Assembly: GCA_021783935.1 (NCBI GenBank)
Contig: JAJXTK010000088.1
Location: 1-13,652, forward strand
DNA: 13,652 nucleotides
Origin: Myxococcales bacterium
GTDB taxonomy: Bacteria; Myxococcota_A; Polyangia; Polyangiales; JADJMO01
Reading direction: 5' to 3'
The position numbers and the translations under genes were made by a program. Positions 1-6,995 of this stretch are shown piece by piece (positions within the stretch are counted from its first letter, which is position 1; each line of letters opens with the position of its first letter). The notes beneath the pieces are model-generated. The model saw nothing but the letters and a program-made list of their open reading frames with translations. It searched no databases and was not told where the DNA came from.

Positions 1-20
1 TCTCGAGGGGCGGGGCGCCG

Positions 21-536
21 ATGCAGACGATGATGCCGGGGAGCAGGCATCCGAGCGGGGAGATCGTCGAGGTCGTCGATGCGAGCGCGCCGACGGCCGT
101 CGGGGGCGACGCGCTCGTAGCGAAGGTCGGGGAGCTCGCGATTGCAGCCTTGACCGCGCGCTATGGCGCGCGCGACACCGCCGTTCTTGCGATGGCCGAG
201 CGTACGCGCGCGCCGGGAACCGATGGGACGGCGTGCATGCGGACTCGGGCTACGGCGACGTCGCGTTGCCAGACCGCGGTGCTCAAGCGGGCGGAGGCCT
301 ACGTTGCCCGGATGGACCCGGCGATCAGTGGCGCGGGTGGGCAGCGGCAGCTCTTTCACGTCGCCGCGACGATGGTTGCGAGGTTCGGCCTCGCGGTCGA
401 TGACGCCGTAGCGGTCATGCGTGCGGGATGGAACCCGCGCTGTCGGCCGCCATGGCGCGAGAAAGAGCTCAGGCGCGCCGCTATCAATGCGGCGCATGTT
501 GCGTGGCGGAGGCCGGGGGACTTGCGGCGCGGCTAG
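21..536 (+). CDS. Primase C-terminal-like (PriCT/replication) protein, 5' end uncertain
   Basis: The last 80 or so residues resemble the helical domain found after the primase-polymerase domain in phage and plasmid replication proteins: an AEAYVARMDPAISGAGG segment, then a helix pair, then WNPRCRPPWREKELRRAAINAA, where the (W/Y)NxRCxPPWxExEL pattern is characteristic. The frame has no stop between the window start and the ATG at 21, so the gene may begin outside the window with an N-terminal prim-pol domain. A GAGGGG stretch lies about 10 bases before ATG 21, so a short 171-residue form is also possible. The first 90 residues are low-complexity and unrecognised. The stop is TAG at 534-536. 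It would work with a replicative helicase such as the one at 8491, although that gene is 8 kb away. Confidence 0.55.
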   Translation: MQTMMPGSRHPSGEIVEVVDASAPTAVGGDALVAKVGELAIAALTARYGARDTAVLAMAERTRAPGTDGTACMRTRATATSRCQTAVLKRAEAYVARMDPAISGAGGQRQLFHVAATMVARFGLAVDDAVAVMRAGWNPRCRPPWREKELRRAAINAAHVAWRRPGDLRRG

Positions 537-621
537 GCTGGGAATGCGAGGGCGGGGCGGAGATCCGCGCATAGAGATTCCAGGCGAATGCAGTGAGCGA
601 GCGTCCGGCCTGGACGACCTC

Positions 622-831
622 CTAAACGTGGACCTTGTCTCCGAGGTGGTCGTTGTAACGGTCCTCGAGGCAGCAGCACTCCTTGGGTTTCGACACGTCG
701 TCGAGTGCGGCCCGATTCGCCGCCCAGCTCTGAAAGGTGTCGACGTGCGCGCCGCACCGGCTTTCCCGGCACAGTTCGCCGGCGCGGTCCGTTGCTTGGT
801 AGGTCCACGATTCGACCGAGTAGAACGGCAC
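622..831 (-). CDS. Small Cys-rich hypothetical protein (69 aa)
   Basis: A 69-residue protein starting at GTG (MPFYSVESWTY...) with strong GC bias at third codon positions, which the overlapping frames lack. It is acidic-to-neutral, holds five cysteines (ELC, RC, and a KECCCLED cluster near residue 52) and ends in GDKVHV. It has no signal peptide or membrane segment. The clustered cysteines could bind a metal, but that is only a guess. No clear Shine-Dalgarno sequence precedes the GTG; the frame is open upstream for at least 13 codons without an ATG. It lies downstream of the XRE-like gene on the same strand with a 52-base gap, so the two may be co-transcribed. I do not recognise the family. 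Confidence 0.45.
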   Translation of the reverse strand: MPFYSVESWTYQATDRAGELCRESRCGAHVDTFQSWAANRAALDDVSKPKECCCLEDRYNDHLGDKVHV

Positions 832-883
832 GCACTCAATCAGGCGCGCTAGGAGTCTCGTGCATGGCGGCGCCCTTACACGT

Positions 884-1054
884 TCACCTTGTCGCCTCGC
901 GCGCGCCGGCGGGCCGCCCGCTCTCGATCATGCGGACGTTCTGCACCTGCATGCCGACGATCTCCGCGAACGCCTCCTGCGTCAGCCCCTTGGCCTCGCG
1001 CAGCTCCGCCACGCGCCGTCCTACGTTTTCGATGGCTTTCTGCGCGTCCGGCAC
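884..1054 (-). CDS. Short XRE-family HTH protein (56 aa), possibly truncated
   Basis: The translated frame contains VGRRVAELREAKGLTQEAFAEIVGMQVQNVRMIESG, a clear XRE (Cro/cI-type) helix-turn-helix: helix 1, the GLTQEAFAE helix 2, the recognition helix after VGMQ, and the usual IESG turn. The following helix (normally LxxLxxLAxALxV) is absent, because the frame ends 11 residues later. The gene is therefore either an unusually short regulator or a 3'-truncated one. The start is taken as GTG at 1054; it has no good ribosome-binding site, and an in-frame TAG lies 30 bases upstream, so translation is uncertain. It runs away from the MYXO-CTERM gene and towards the small Cys-rich gene. It may regulate locally or be an antitoxin-like remnant. 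Confidence 0.5.
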   Translation of the reverse strand: MPDAQKAIENVGRRVAELREAKGLTQEAFAEIVGMQVQNVRMIESGRPAGAREATR

Positions 1055-1110
1055 GCTCGGGAGGTCGCGCCTGTTGAGCTCCTAGAAAAAGCACCACATC
1101 TTATTTCGCG

Positions 1111-1136
1111 CACCGCGGTGAGCGCCGCGGAGGAGG
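1111..1136 (+). promoter_or_regulatory. 10-bp palindrome and strong RBS before the MYXO-CTERM gene
   Basis: CACCGCGGTG at 1111-1120 is a perfect 10-bp palindrome. It is followed by AGGAGG at 1131-1136, six bases before ATG 1143, which fixes that start. The palindrome lies in the gap between the divergent XRE-like gene (ending its 5' side near 1054) and this gene, so it could be an operator, though a short GC palindrome can also be chance in DNA this GC-rich. Confidence 0.4.
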
Positions 1137-1142
1137 CGCGCG

Positions 1143-2198
1143 ATGCGACGCGATCTGATTCGAGCGGGGCTGGGAACGGCAATCGTCGCGGCGATCGTGG
1201 GCATGGCGTCCGCGGCCCTGGCTGGGAACCCGCTCGGCGCGAAGTGCACCGCCCCGAGCGAGTGCGCCTCGGGCTTCTGCACCGACGGCGTCTGCTGCGA
1301 GTCCGCCGCGTGCGGCGCCGGTCTCACGTGCGCCGAGTACCCCTGCAGCTACTACCGGCAGCAGGACGCGGGTCGATGCCGGCTGCCGCTAGGCACGCCC
1401 TGCGACGCCTCGAACGCAGCTCAGTGCGCCGGCGGCGCGGACTTCTGCGTCGATGGCGTCTGCTGCACGAAGACCGCCGCGCAGTGTCACTCGGACGGCC
1501 CCTGTGCCGTCTGCAACGTGCTCTACAACTGCGGGACGTGGTCAGGGACGGGCATCTGCGGCGCGGCGCCGGCCGGCAAGGTGCCGTCGGGGCACATGTG
1601 CCAGCAGCTGCCGGGTGCTGACAGCACGTGTGCGGCGGCGCTCACGTGTCCCGGCGTCGCGAACTGGTGCGCGATCCCGAGCGGCACCGTCTGCAAGCCG
1701 GCATCGTGCGTCGCTTCCGCCGGCACGACCGCGTCGACGTGCGACGCGTCTGGGCGATGTATCACGCCAACAGCGACCGATTGCGCGCCCTACGGATGCA
1801 AGAGCTCGGGCGAGTGCAACACGACCTGCACGACGAGCGACGACTGCGCTGGCGGCTCTGGCTGCGCGAACGGGACATGCGTCAAAGGAGGCACATGCTC
1901 GGCCGACCTGAGCGCGTCGACTGTCAACGGCGCGTCGACGGCATGTGCGCCGTACAACTGCGACCAGACGACGGGGGCGTGCAAGGCCTCGTGCAAGACC
2001 AGCGACGACTGCGCGGCGGGTGGTAGCTGCGACACGGCGTCGGGACACTGCGAAGCTGCGGCCGCGAGTTCGAGCGGCGGCGGCTGCTCCGTGTTCCTGA
2101 CGCCTCGGGCGTCTTCGCTGTCCTCCGCGCTGATGGCCGTGGCGGCGGCCGGCCTCGTCGCGCTCCGCAGGACCGGGCGGCGCTGCCGAGACCGCTAG
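1143..2198 (+). CDS. Secreted Cys-rich repeat protein with MYXO-CTERM-like anchor
   Basis: A 351-residue exported protein. Residues 1-27 form a Sec signal peptide (MRRDL, hydrophobic core, ALA/GN cleavage). The body holds repeated disulfide-type modules of the form GxxCxxxxxCxSGFCxDGVCC (about residues 30-60 and again near 90-115) and several CxxSDDCAxGxxC units around 225-300, a pattern common in myxobacterial surface proteins. A Ser/Gly-rich stretch then leads to GGGCS, a hydrophobic helix (about 320-342) and the basic end RRTGRRCRDR, which fits the MYXO-CTERM layout: Cys, membrane helix, Arg cluster, removal of the tail and surface attachment. The start is supported by AGGAGG. Its 3' end overlaps the convergent nuclease gene by 4 bases. 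The ligand or function is unknown; all cysteines should be disulfide-bonded outside the cell. Confidence 0.8.
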   Translation: MRRDLIRAGLGTAIVAAIVGMASAALAGNPLGAKCTAPSECASGFCTDGVCCESAACGAGLTCAEYPCSYYRQQDAGRCRLPLGTPCDASNAAQCAGGADFCVDGVCCTKTAAQCHSDGPCAVCNVLYNCGTWSGTGICGAAPAGKVPSGHMCQQLPGADSTCAAALTCPGVANWCAIPSGTVCKPASCVASAGTTASTCDASGRCITPTATDCAPYGCKSSGECNTTCTTSDDCAGGSGCANGTCVKGGTCSADLSASTVNGASTACAPYNCDQTTGACKASCKTSDDCAAGGSCDTASGHCEAAAASSSGGGCSVFLTPRASSLSSALMAVAAAGLVALRRTGRRCRDR

Positions 2199-3139
2199 TC
2201 GTCCGCCTCGAGCTTCGCGACCGCGCGATCTAGGCCAACCTCGTGCGCATGGTAGACGTGGTCCGCACAGCGGAGCGGCTCCTGCAGGATCTCGCGCCCC
2301 AGGAAAGGCACCACCCCGAATCCTGCGAGGCCCAAGTCCCGAACCTTCGCCCGATCGCGGACCGCGTCCTCGGGCGTTCTCTCGTGGTACTCGTAGCCAT
2401 CGGCTTCGATCGCGAGCCGCACGTCAGAAACCTCGTCGATTAGAGCGAAATCGAGGCGACGTGTCCGGTTGTCGATGCGCAGCTCGTGTTGCAGCATCAG
2501 CTGCGCGCCTCCGATGTCGAAGCTTGGGAACGTGCCCTCGCCCGCGAACAGGCTCGGAGCTCGCTCGAGCAGCGCAGCCAACATCACGCGTTCGATCGGC
2601 GACTCGCACTTGCCGAACGCCGCGAAGATCGCTGCGAAGAGTGCTTCCCTCGCTCCGACGAGGCCCGTTCGCGAGGCCTCGATGTCCGCCGCGGCGGCCG
2701 ACGTCAGCCATGGTTCCGGAGGCGCATCGCCCTCGAAATAGGGTTCACGGAGGGGACGCAGTGAATCGCGCGGCGTCAGGCACGCGCCGACGACGTCGAG
2801 CGGCAGCGACCACTCAAACTGCCCGGGCGTCACGTTCGCGCGGCGGAGCAGCCCCGCTTCTTCGATCTCCCTGACGAGCGCGGCTAGTCGATGATCGCGC
2901 GCGTACACGTCGTCCCAATCGAGAAGCATGCAGTCTGACTCCGACACCTTCGCGAGCAGCCAGCGCACAGCTGCGTCGGAGACCCAGATAGCTTGCTTCA
3001 GCAGGAGCCCCGCCGCTCGACGATGCCGATCTGCTGGGTCGAGCCGCTCGTGGACCATGCGGTTGCAGAGCAAGCTGGCGAGCCTGTGGCGCGCATCGTC
3101 TTTCTCGAGGTCGCCCCATAGCTGCCGTGCCGTTGTCAC
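2195..3139 (-). CDS. DUF559/Vsr-like PD-(D/E)XK nuclease-domain protein
   Basis: A 314-residue protein. The N-terminal 150 residues are helical and unrecognised. The C-terminal part has the DUF559/Vsr-type endonuclease layout: ESPIERVMLAALLE (179-192), then RRLDFALID with Asp230, then RLAIEADGYEYHE with Glu245, Asp247 and His252, then a DRAKVRDLGLAGFGVVPF helix-strand and ILQEPLRCADHV. This ordering (SPxE, D, ExDG..H, F..R) matches the family, whose members are single-strand or mismatch endonucleases or restriction-linked nucleases. The start is GTG at 3139 and overlaps the stop of the upstream restriction-like gene as GTGA, so translation is coupled to that gene. Its 3' end overlaps the MYXO-CTERM gene tail to tail. 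It probably belonged to a defence cassette with its now broken neighbour. The exact substrate is unknown. Confidence 0.7.
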   Translation of the reverse strand: MTTARQLWGDLEKDDARHRLASLLCNRMVHERLDPADRHRRAAGLLLKQAIWVSDAAVRWLLAKVSESDCMLLDWDDVYARDHRLAALVREIEEAGLLRRANVTPGQFEWSLPLDVVGACLTPRDSLRPLREPYFEGDAPPEPWLTSAAAADIEASRTGLVGAREALFAAIFAAFGKCESPIERVMLAALLERAPSLFAGEGTFPSFDIGGAQLMLQHELRIDNRTRRLDFALIDEVSDVRLAIEADGYEYHERTPEDAVRDRAKVRDLGLAGFGVVPFLGREILQEPLRCADHVYHAHEVGLDRAVAKLEADD

Positions 3140-4613
3140 GCCGCGATCCTACCCGCCGTGCGGTACCTTCGCTCGCCCTTCGCATCGTACGCGACCACGA
3201 TCCATAGCGCCGACAGGCTCTCGAGCACGGTCGCGACGTCGCCCTTCTTCGCCCCGCCGAACGCGGCGATGACCCGCGCGAGCGTCCACACCCCGCGCGA
3301 GCCGGCGACCAGATCGCGCACCGCCGCGATCCGCTCCGGCAGCTTCTTCGGGAACGGCGTCGCCTTCGCCGGCGCCGCCGCCGCGCCCTCCTCGCCCTCC
3401 TCCGCCTCTTTCGCGCTCTCGATCGCGACCTGCGTCGCCGCGACCTTGCCGCCCGGGTTCTGGAACTCGGGGCGCAGCCAGCGAATGAGGCCGTTGCGCT
3501 CCTCCTCCGCGCGCTCGGCGTTGAGCGCGACGAGCTTTTCGAGGATCTGCTCGTCGGTCAGATCGTGCGGCCAGCCGTAGGCGTCGAAGACCGCGGCGTC
3601 GAGCTCGTCGTGGATCTGCTTCAAGATCGAGACGAGCCCGTGCTCGTGGATCACGCGGTCCTTCGCGGTCAGCTCCTCGCCGGCGCGGAGCTTCTCCAGC
3701 ACGTTGTACATGCCGGTGATCGTGAGGTCGGGGTGCTGCGCTTGCTGGCGTTTGCGGTGGGCGTCGAGCTGCTCGCCGAGCGCACGGATTCGGGCCCGCT
3801 GTACATCGGTCGCGCCAGGAAACGGGAACGGCTCGAAGCACACCGTGGAGTTGTAGCGGGGGCGATCCTGAAGCGTGCCCCCCGCGACACGGGGAGCAAG
3901 CCGACGTCCTCGGCGAACATCGTGAAGATGCAGCGCATTAGGAAGGTCGCCACCGACTCGGCGGGGTGGCCGGCCTTCTCGAGATCGGCGGCGAGGGCGG
4001 CGAGCTCTTCCGCGATCTCGCGGGTGACGTTGGCGCTGCGCTTCGACGGATCGAGCGACATGGGATCGACGAAGACCGCGCGCAGCACGTCGAGCAGCTC
4101 GGGGCGCTTGTCGAGCTCGTGCAGGAAGATCCGCTTGTTGGGCGCGTTGGGGAACGGCCGGTACTCGCGCGACCCGTCGAACTGCGCGTAGAGCTCGAAG
4201 CAGTGGCCGAGGTCGCACGTCACGAGGAACGGCGGCAGCGCCTCGCCGGCGGGGAGCGACTCGGCGTAGTTGCGCGCCTGGCCGAGCGCGCGATCCATCT
4301 CGGTGAACCACGCCCCGGTGCCGCGCTTGGCGGTGCCGACCTTGGCGTGCCCCGCGTCGGTTCCCTGCTTCGCTTCGAGCAGGAAGCACCCGCGCTTGTC
4401 GAGGTCGATGAACCCGGTGGTGAAGCTGCCGTCGGGGTGGTGCAGCTTCGCGTCGCGCTCGAAGACGTAGCCGTCCTTCGCGGGGTCGCCGGTCTTCGGA
4501 TCGGGGTGCGGCACGCCGAGCACGTCGCAGAGATCGCGAAGGAAGCTGTCCTTGTTCGCCCGCTCGGCGCCACCCGAGGTCGACCACTTCGCAAGGAACG
4601 CTTCGAGAGCCAT
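3136..4613 (-). pseudogene. MmeI-like type IIL restriction-modification gene, methyltransferase core deleted and frameshifted
   Basis: The first 240 or so residues (4613 to about 3890) match the N-terminus of MmeI-like, COG1002-type class I SAM-dependent DNA methyltransferases: FLAKW..SGGAERANKDSFLRDLCDVLGVP, then the nuclease motif GFIDLDKRGCFLLEAKQ (Asp and Glu-x-Lys), then the helical spacer ending FLMRCIFTMFAEDVGLLP. About 20 bases later the C-terminal target-recognition end appears in a different frame: GGTLQDRPRYNSTVCFEPFPFPG to the stop at 3136. The catalytic methyltransferase domain (SAM-binding and NPPY motifs), normally some 450 residues, is absent. The junction lies at about 3875-3893. 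The N-terminal frame now ends after 314 residues at 3669. No methylation is possible; the nuclease motif alone survives. The original start was probably ATG 4613. The stop overlaps the nuclease gene start. Confidence 0.85.
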
Positions 4614-4662
4614 CGCCGACGAGGGTAGCCGAGCGCACGCGTGCCGAGGGAGCGGTCTTCGC

Positions 4663-4682
4663 GGATGGCCCTTGGGGCATCC
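4663..4682 (-). terminator. Imperfect hairpin between small-gene operon and restriction remnant
   Basis: GGATGGCCC, a TT loop, and GGGGCATCC form a 9-bp stem with one G-G mismatch, 18 bases beyond the stop of the gene at 4701. There is no U-run on either strand. It may end transcription of the 6886-4701 operon, but that is weakly supported. Confidence 0.3.
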
Positions 4683-4700
4683 CTGACGTCGCTGTGCGTC

Positions 4701-5177
4701 TCAGGCGCGCCCGGTCACCGCGCGCCGACGCGCCGGGCACGTCGGTGACCCACCCCGCCGAAGGCGCCGGACGGAGCCACCGAGGACGCTATCGACCGAA
4801 GGCGACGTCGGACCGCAGCTGCCCCACAAGACGACGTAGACGACGTGCACGTCATCGGGCGCACGGCGACCGCCGCCAACATTGACGTTCGCGACCCGGC
4901 AGCCGTGGCGCCTGCGCGCCCGGCGTTGGAGCGCACGCTCGAGCGCGACCGCCCGCCCGGCAGAGCCCTCCCACAAGACGATAATGCGCCTGCTCGTCGC
5001 GTACCGAAGCTGAAGCAGCCGAAGGTTTCGCGCGACCGAGCGACCGATCGTGAACCTCTCGCTGCCGCCGCCGACCGTCATCTCGAGAGCACCGAGTGCG
5101 GTCTCCCAGTCGTGCGGCGTGAACGGTGACGAACGTGCGCGGTACGAGCCCTTCGGCGTCGGCGTCCGGCTTGGCAT
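4701..5177 (-). CDS. Hypothetical basic protein (158 aa), last gene of the RadA-like operon
   Basis: The start is ATG 5177, preceded by GGAGG nine bases upstream and 25 bases after the stop of the preceding gene, which places it in the same operon. The middle is the most protein-like part: SVARNLRLLQLRYATSRRIIVLWEG, a helix SAGRAVALERALQRRARRRHG, then NVNVGGGRRAPDDVHVVYVVLW. This strand, basic helix, glycine loop, strand order suggests a small alpha/beta fold, possibly nucleic-acid binding, but I cannot name a family. The last 40 residues are low-complexity (Arg, Pro, Ser). The first 30 residues compete with another frame, continuous with the upstream gene beyond its stop, that also looks coding, so the N-terminus may be affected by a frameshift. 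Confidence 0.5.
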   Translation of the reverse strand: MPSRTPTPKGSYRARSSPFTPHDWETALGALEMTVGGGSERFTIGRSVARNLRLLQLRYATSRRIIVLWEGSAGRAVALERALQRRARRRHGCRVANVNVGGGRRAPDDVHVVYVVLWGSCGPTSPSVDSVLGGSVRRLRRGGSPTCPARRRAVTGRA

Positions 5178-5202
5178 GGGCGATGGCCTCCGAGATGGTC
5201 CG

Positions 5203-5469
5203 TTACCTGCCGCCGCGACGAGCGAGCAGGACGAGTATCGCCGTGACGCCGAGCGCGACACCGATCGCGGGTGCGCGCTTCGCGAGCGCATGCGCGACCT
5301 CGTTGTCGGCCTGGGCCTGCACGGCCTCGCCGTGGACCTGGGTCGCGTACTGCTGAAGCTGCACCTCCGTGTCGTCTGCGAACGGGTGCGCAGTCCGCGC
5401 AAGGATCGGCCGCTCCCCAACGGAGAGCGGACCGAGCGACCTGACCAAGTGACCGACCATGTTCGTCAT
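5203..5469 (-). CDS. Small protein with C-terminal membrane anchor (88 aa)
   Basis: An 88-residue protein: a soluble, Gln-rich helical stretch (DTEVQLQQYATQVHGEAVQAQADNEVAHALAKRA, about 33-66) followed by a single hydrophobic segment (PAIGVALGVTAILVLLA, about 67-83) and the basic end RRGGR. That is a tail-anchored topology with the soluble part in the cytoplasm. A GAGG sits five bases before ATG 5469, and the preceding gene ends 7 bases upstream, so it is in the operon. The topology resembles its neighbour at 5477, suggesting the two act together at the membrane. It could be a holin-like or stator-like accessory protein; no family recognised. Confidence 0.65.
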   Translation of the reverse strand: MTNMVGHLVRSLGPLSVGERPILARTAHPFADDTEVQLQQYATQVHGEAVQAQADNEVAHALAKRAPAIGVALGVTAILVLLARRGGR

Positions 5470-5476
5470 GTCGACC

Positions 5477-5824
5477 TCATGCGCTGAAGCGCGCAGCCCA
5501 GTAGGTCGCGGCTGCGCCGATGGCGAGCCAGAGCACGAACGAGAGCAGCGCGTCGCCGCGCGCGACCGTGGTGCCGGCGCGAACGAGCTGCGTCCGCTGC
5601 GCGAGCTCCTCGAGGCGTCGGAGGTCCTGCCGCGTGATCCTCCGCTGCACGCGGAGCTCGTCGGCCTGCCGCGCGGCCGCGTCCTCCGCGTCGCGGCGCG
5701 CCTGCGCCTCGGCAGCGGCTACGGCGCGCGCGTTCTCGCTGTCGCGCCCGCCGCGCGGCTCTTCGACGGGTAGCTCGGTCAGCTCGGGGACGCGGAGGGC
5801 GAACGGGCTACGGTTCGTGATCAT
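5477..5824 (-). CDS. Coiled-coil protein with C-terminal membrane anchor (115 aa)
   Basis: A 115-residue protein. Residues 25-80 are an Ala/Arg/Glu/Gln-rich helix (SENARAVAAAEAQARRDAEDAAARQADELRV... is the start of it) with heptad-like spacing, so a coiled coil is likely. Residues 91-112 (LLSFVLWLAIGAAATYWAARF) form one membrane segment at the C-terminus. The start ATG 5824 overlaps the stop of the zinc-ribbon gene as ATGA, so translation is coupled. Together with the next gene it gives two consecutive tail-anchored proteins behind an ATPase. Function unknown; a membrane scaffold is the simplest reading. Confidence 0.65.
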   Translation of the reverse strand: MITNRSPFALRVPELTELPVEEPRGGRDSENARAVAAAEAQARRDAEDAAARQADELRVQRRITRQDLRRLEELAQRTQLVRAGTTVARGDALLSFVLWLAIGAAATYWAARFSA

Positions 5825-6156
5825 GCGGTCCTGCCTTGCGACGACAACGCGGGCGTCCGCTCGATCGGCGCCGACGGCGCGCCGACCGGCGTCGTGAGCC
5901 TCGCGCGGATCGCGTCGACCATCGTGGCGACCTCCTGTCGCTTCGCGCTCGCGTACGTCGGGTCGTGGGCCATGCGATCAACGACCGACTCTGCGTACGG
6001 CGTGAGGATCGCTACGCCATTTAGCGCCTGAAGCGAGGGCATGAACGCGCGAACGCCGCAGGCATAACAGCGAAGGAATGGCTTCCCGCGGCGGTCGAAC
6101 TTCACCGACATCGCCTCGGGCGCGAGGCAGAAGAGGCAGACGCGATCACGCATCAT
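5821..6156 (-). CDS. Small zinc-ribbon protein (111 aa)
   Basis: The start is ATG 6156: a GGAGG lies six bases upstream, and this start overlaps the end of the RadA-like gene. A longer frame opening at 6195 lacks such a site. The N-terminus carries two CxxC knuckles (Cys7/Cys10 and Cys30/Cys33) separated by VKFDRRGKPFLR, a compact zinc ribbon of the kind seen in primases, topoisomerases and single-strand-binding accessory proteins. The remainder is helical with a flexible Pro/Ser-rich end. The pairing with an ATPase that has its own zinc ribbon suggests a nucleic-acid-handling partner. Stop overlaps the next gene (ATGA). No named family can be assigned. Confidence 0.75.
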   Translation of the reverse strand: MMRDRVCLFCLAPEAMSVKFDRRGKPFLRCYACGVRAFMPSLQALNGVAILTPYAESVVDRMAHDPTYASAKRQEVATMVDAIRARLTTPVGAPSAPIERTPALSSQGRTA

Positions 6157-6886
6157 TCGCGACCTCCGGGAGCGGTGACCAGGTCGGGCCGCCACGAAGC
6201 ACCTCTCCGCGCGCGTCCGGCTGGTCGATGGGTTGGTAGCGCGACTTGGTCAGCGACCAGCGCATGGCCTCGCACTTGATGACGACATCGGCTTCGTGCG
6301 CGAGCGCGTTCTCGCCGAGGATCGCGCCGCGTTTGTTGTTCTGGCTTACGGCGAACAGCACCTCTAGGCGAGGCAGCACGGCGAGCAGATGGCGGAGGTC
6401 GCGCGCGTGGAAGTCGCCCGGCTGCACGCTGTCGATCGCTAGCCCGACGGCGCCGCGTAGCCGGCACACCTCGACGAGCTGGTCCACCGACGCGCGGCCG
6501 ACGATGCCGAAGTCGTCGCGCCGGACGCCCGCGCGCGCGAGCCGCGCCGCGAGCGACGGACCTGGCGGCTCCTCGATCGAGGCGAGCACCACCGTGCCCT
6601 TCAAGCCGTCGAGCGCACGACATGCCGTTGTGCTCTTTCCGTCGCCGGGGCCGCCCGTGAGAACCACGAGCGCCCCGCGGCGAAGCTGCAGGGTGGGGTA
6701 GGCACTCGTCGCGACGACCTGCCAGGTCTCACGGAGCAGCGAGCGCGCGTCGGTGACCTCGGGCACGTAGTCGACGAGCGCGCGCACGCGGCGCCCCATC
6801 GGGACGACGGAGTTCGTCTCGAGGCACGACGTGCACGGCGAGACGTGGTGCTCGTACTCGGTGCCGCACTCGATGCATCGGTACAT
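6146..6886 (-). CDS. RadA/Sms-like P-loop ATPase with N-terminal zinc ribbon
   Basis: A 246-residue RecA-fold protein laid out like the DNA-repair branch-migration protein RadA but shorter. Residues 4-21 form a C4 zinc ribbon (CIEC...CTSC). Walker A is GGPGDGKST (78-86), and a hydrophobic strand ending in GLAIDSVQ (148-155) is Walker B. VSQNNKRGAILGENALAHEADVVI (180-203) matches the RadA segment between the ATPase core and the LTKSRYQ motif (212-218), the counterpart of RadA's KNRFG. The C-terminal Lon-like domain of true RadA is missing. It probably moves or remodels single-stranded DNA in the element's replication or recombination. It is the first gene of the operon; TAGATA at 6896-6901 (minus strand) lies nine bases before the ATG, and no ribosome site is seen, so a leaderless transcript is possible. 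Confidence 0.75.
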   Translation of the reverse strand: MYRCIECGTEYEHHVSPCTSCLETNSVVPMGRRVRALVDYVPEVTDARSLLRETWQVVATSAYPTLQLRRGALVVLTGGPGDGKSTTACRALDGLKGTVVLASIEEPPGPSLAARLARAGVRRDDFGIVGRASVDQLVEVCRLRGAVGLAIDSVQPGDFHARDLRHLLAVLPRLEVLFAVSQNNKRGAILGENALAHEADVVIKCEAMRWSLTKSRYQPIDQPDARGEVLRGGPTWSPLPEVANDA

Positions 6887-6946
6887 CCGCGTGCGTATCT
6901 ACTAGCGTCCGCGGCGGCGATGTCGAGACCGATCGGCGCAAATTCG

Positions 6947-6995
6947 CCACGTCTTGCCGCGTGGATCCACGTTGGGCGCTCCCTAGACTCCACGT
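6947..6995. promoter_or_regulatory. Three CCACGT boxes in the divergent control region
   Basis: CCACGT occurs at 6947-6952, 6967-6972 and 6990-6995, with start-to-start spacings of 20 and 23 bases, about two helical turns each. The second overlaps a 10-bp palindrome (GTGGATCCAC, 6961-6970) and the third an 8-bp palindrome (CCACGTGG, 6990-6997). They lie between the RadA-like operon (minus) and the plus-strand operon, so a bound dimeric regulator could control both. Candidate regulators are the LacI-type or excisionase-like HTH proteins nearby. Confidence 0.5.

Noticed and set aside
860..1621. Plus-strand frame of 253 codons overlapping the MYXO-CTERM gene start
   Set aside because: The competing frame has AGGAGG, a signal peptide, Cys modules and a sorting tail; this one is an Arg-rich shadow.
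3565..4628. Plus-strand frames antisense to the restriction gene
   Set aside because: They lie opposite clear MmeI-like sequence and show mirror-image codon bias.
4715..5129. Possible GIY-YIG-like reading of the 4701 gene (RYATSRRIIVLWEGSAG)
   Set aside because: The defining GIY and YIG tripeptides with the following Arg/Glu are not present in order, so the assignment would be forced.
4701..5420. Full 239-codon minus-strand frame
   Set aside because: Its first 80 codons overlap the better-supported 88-residue membrane protein and are Arg/Ser-rich; only the part from ATG 5177 is kept.
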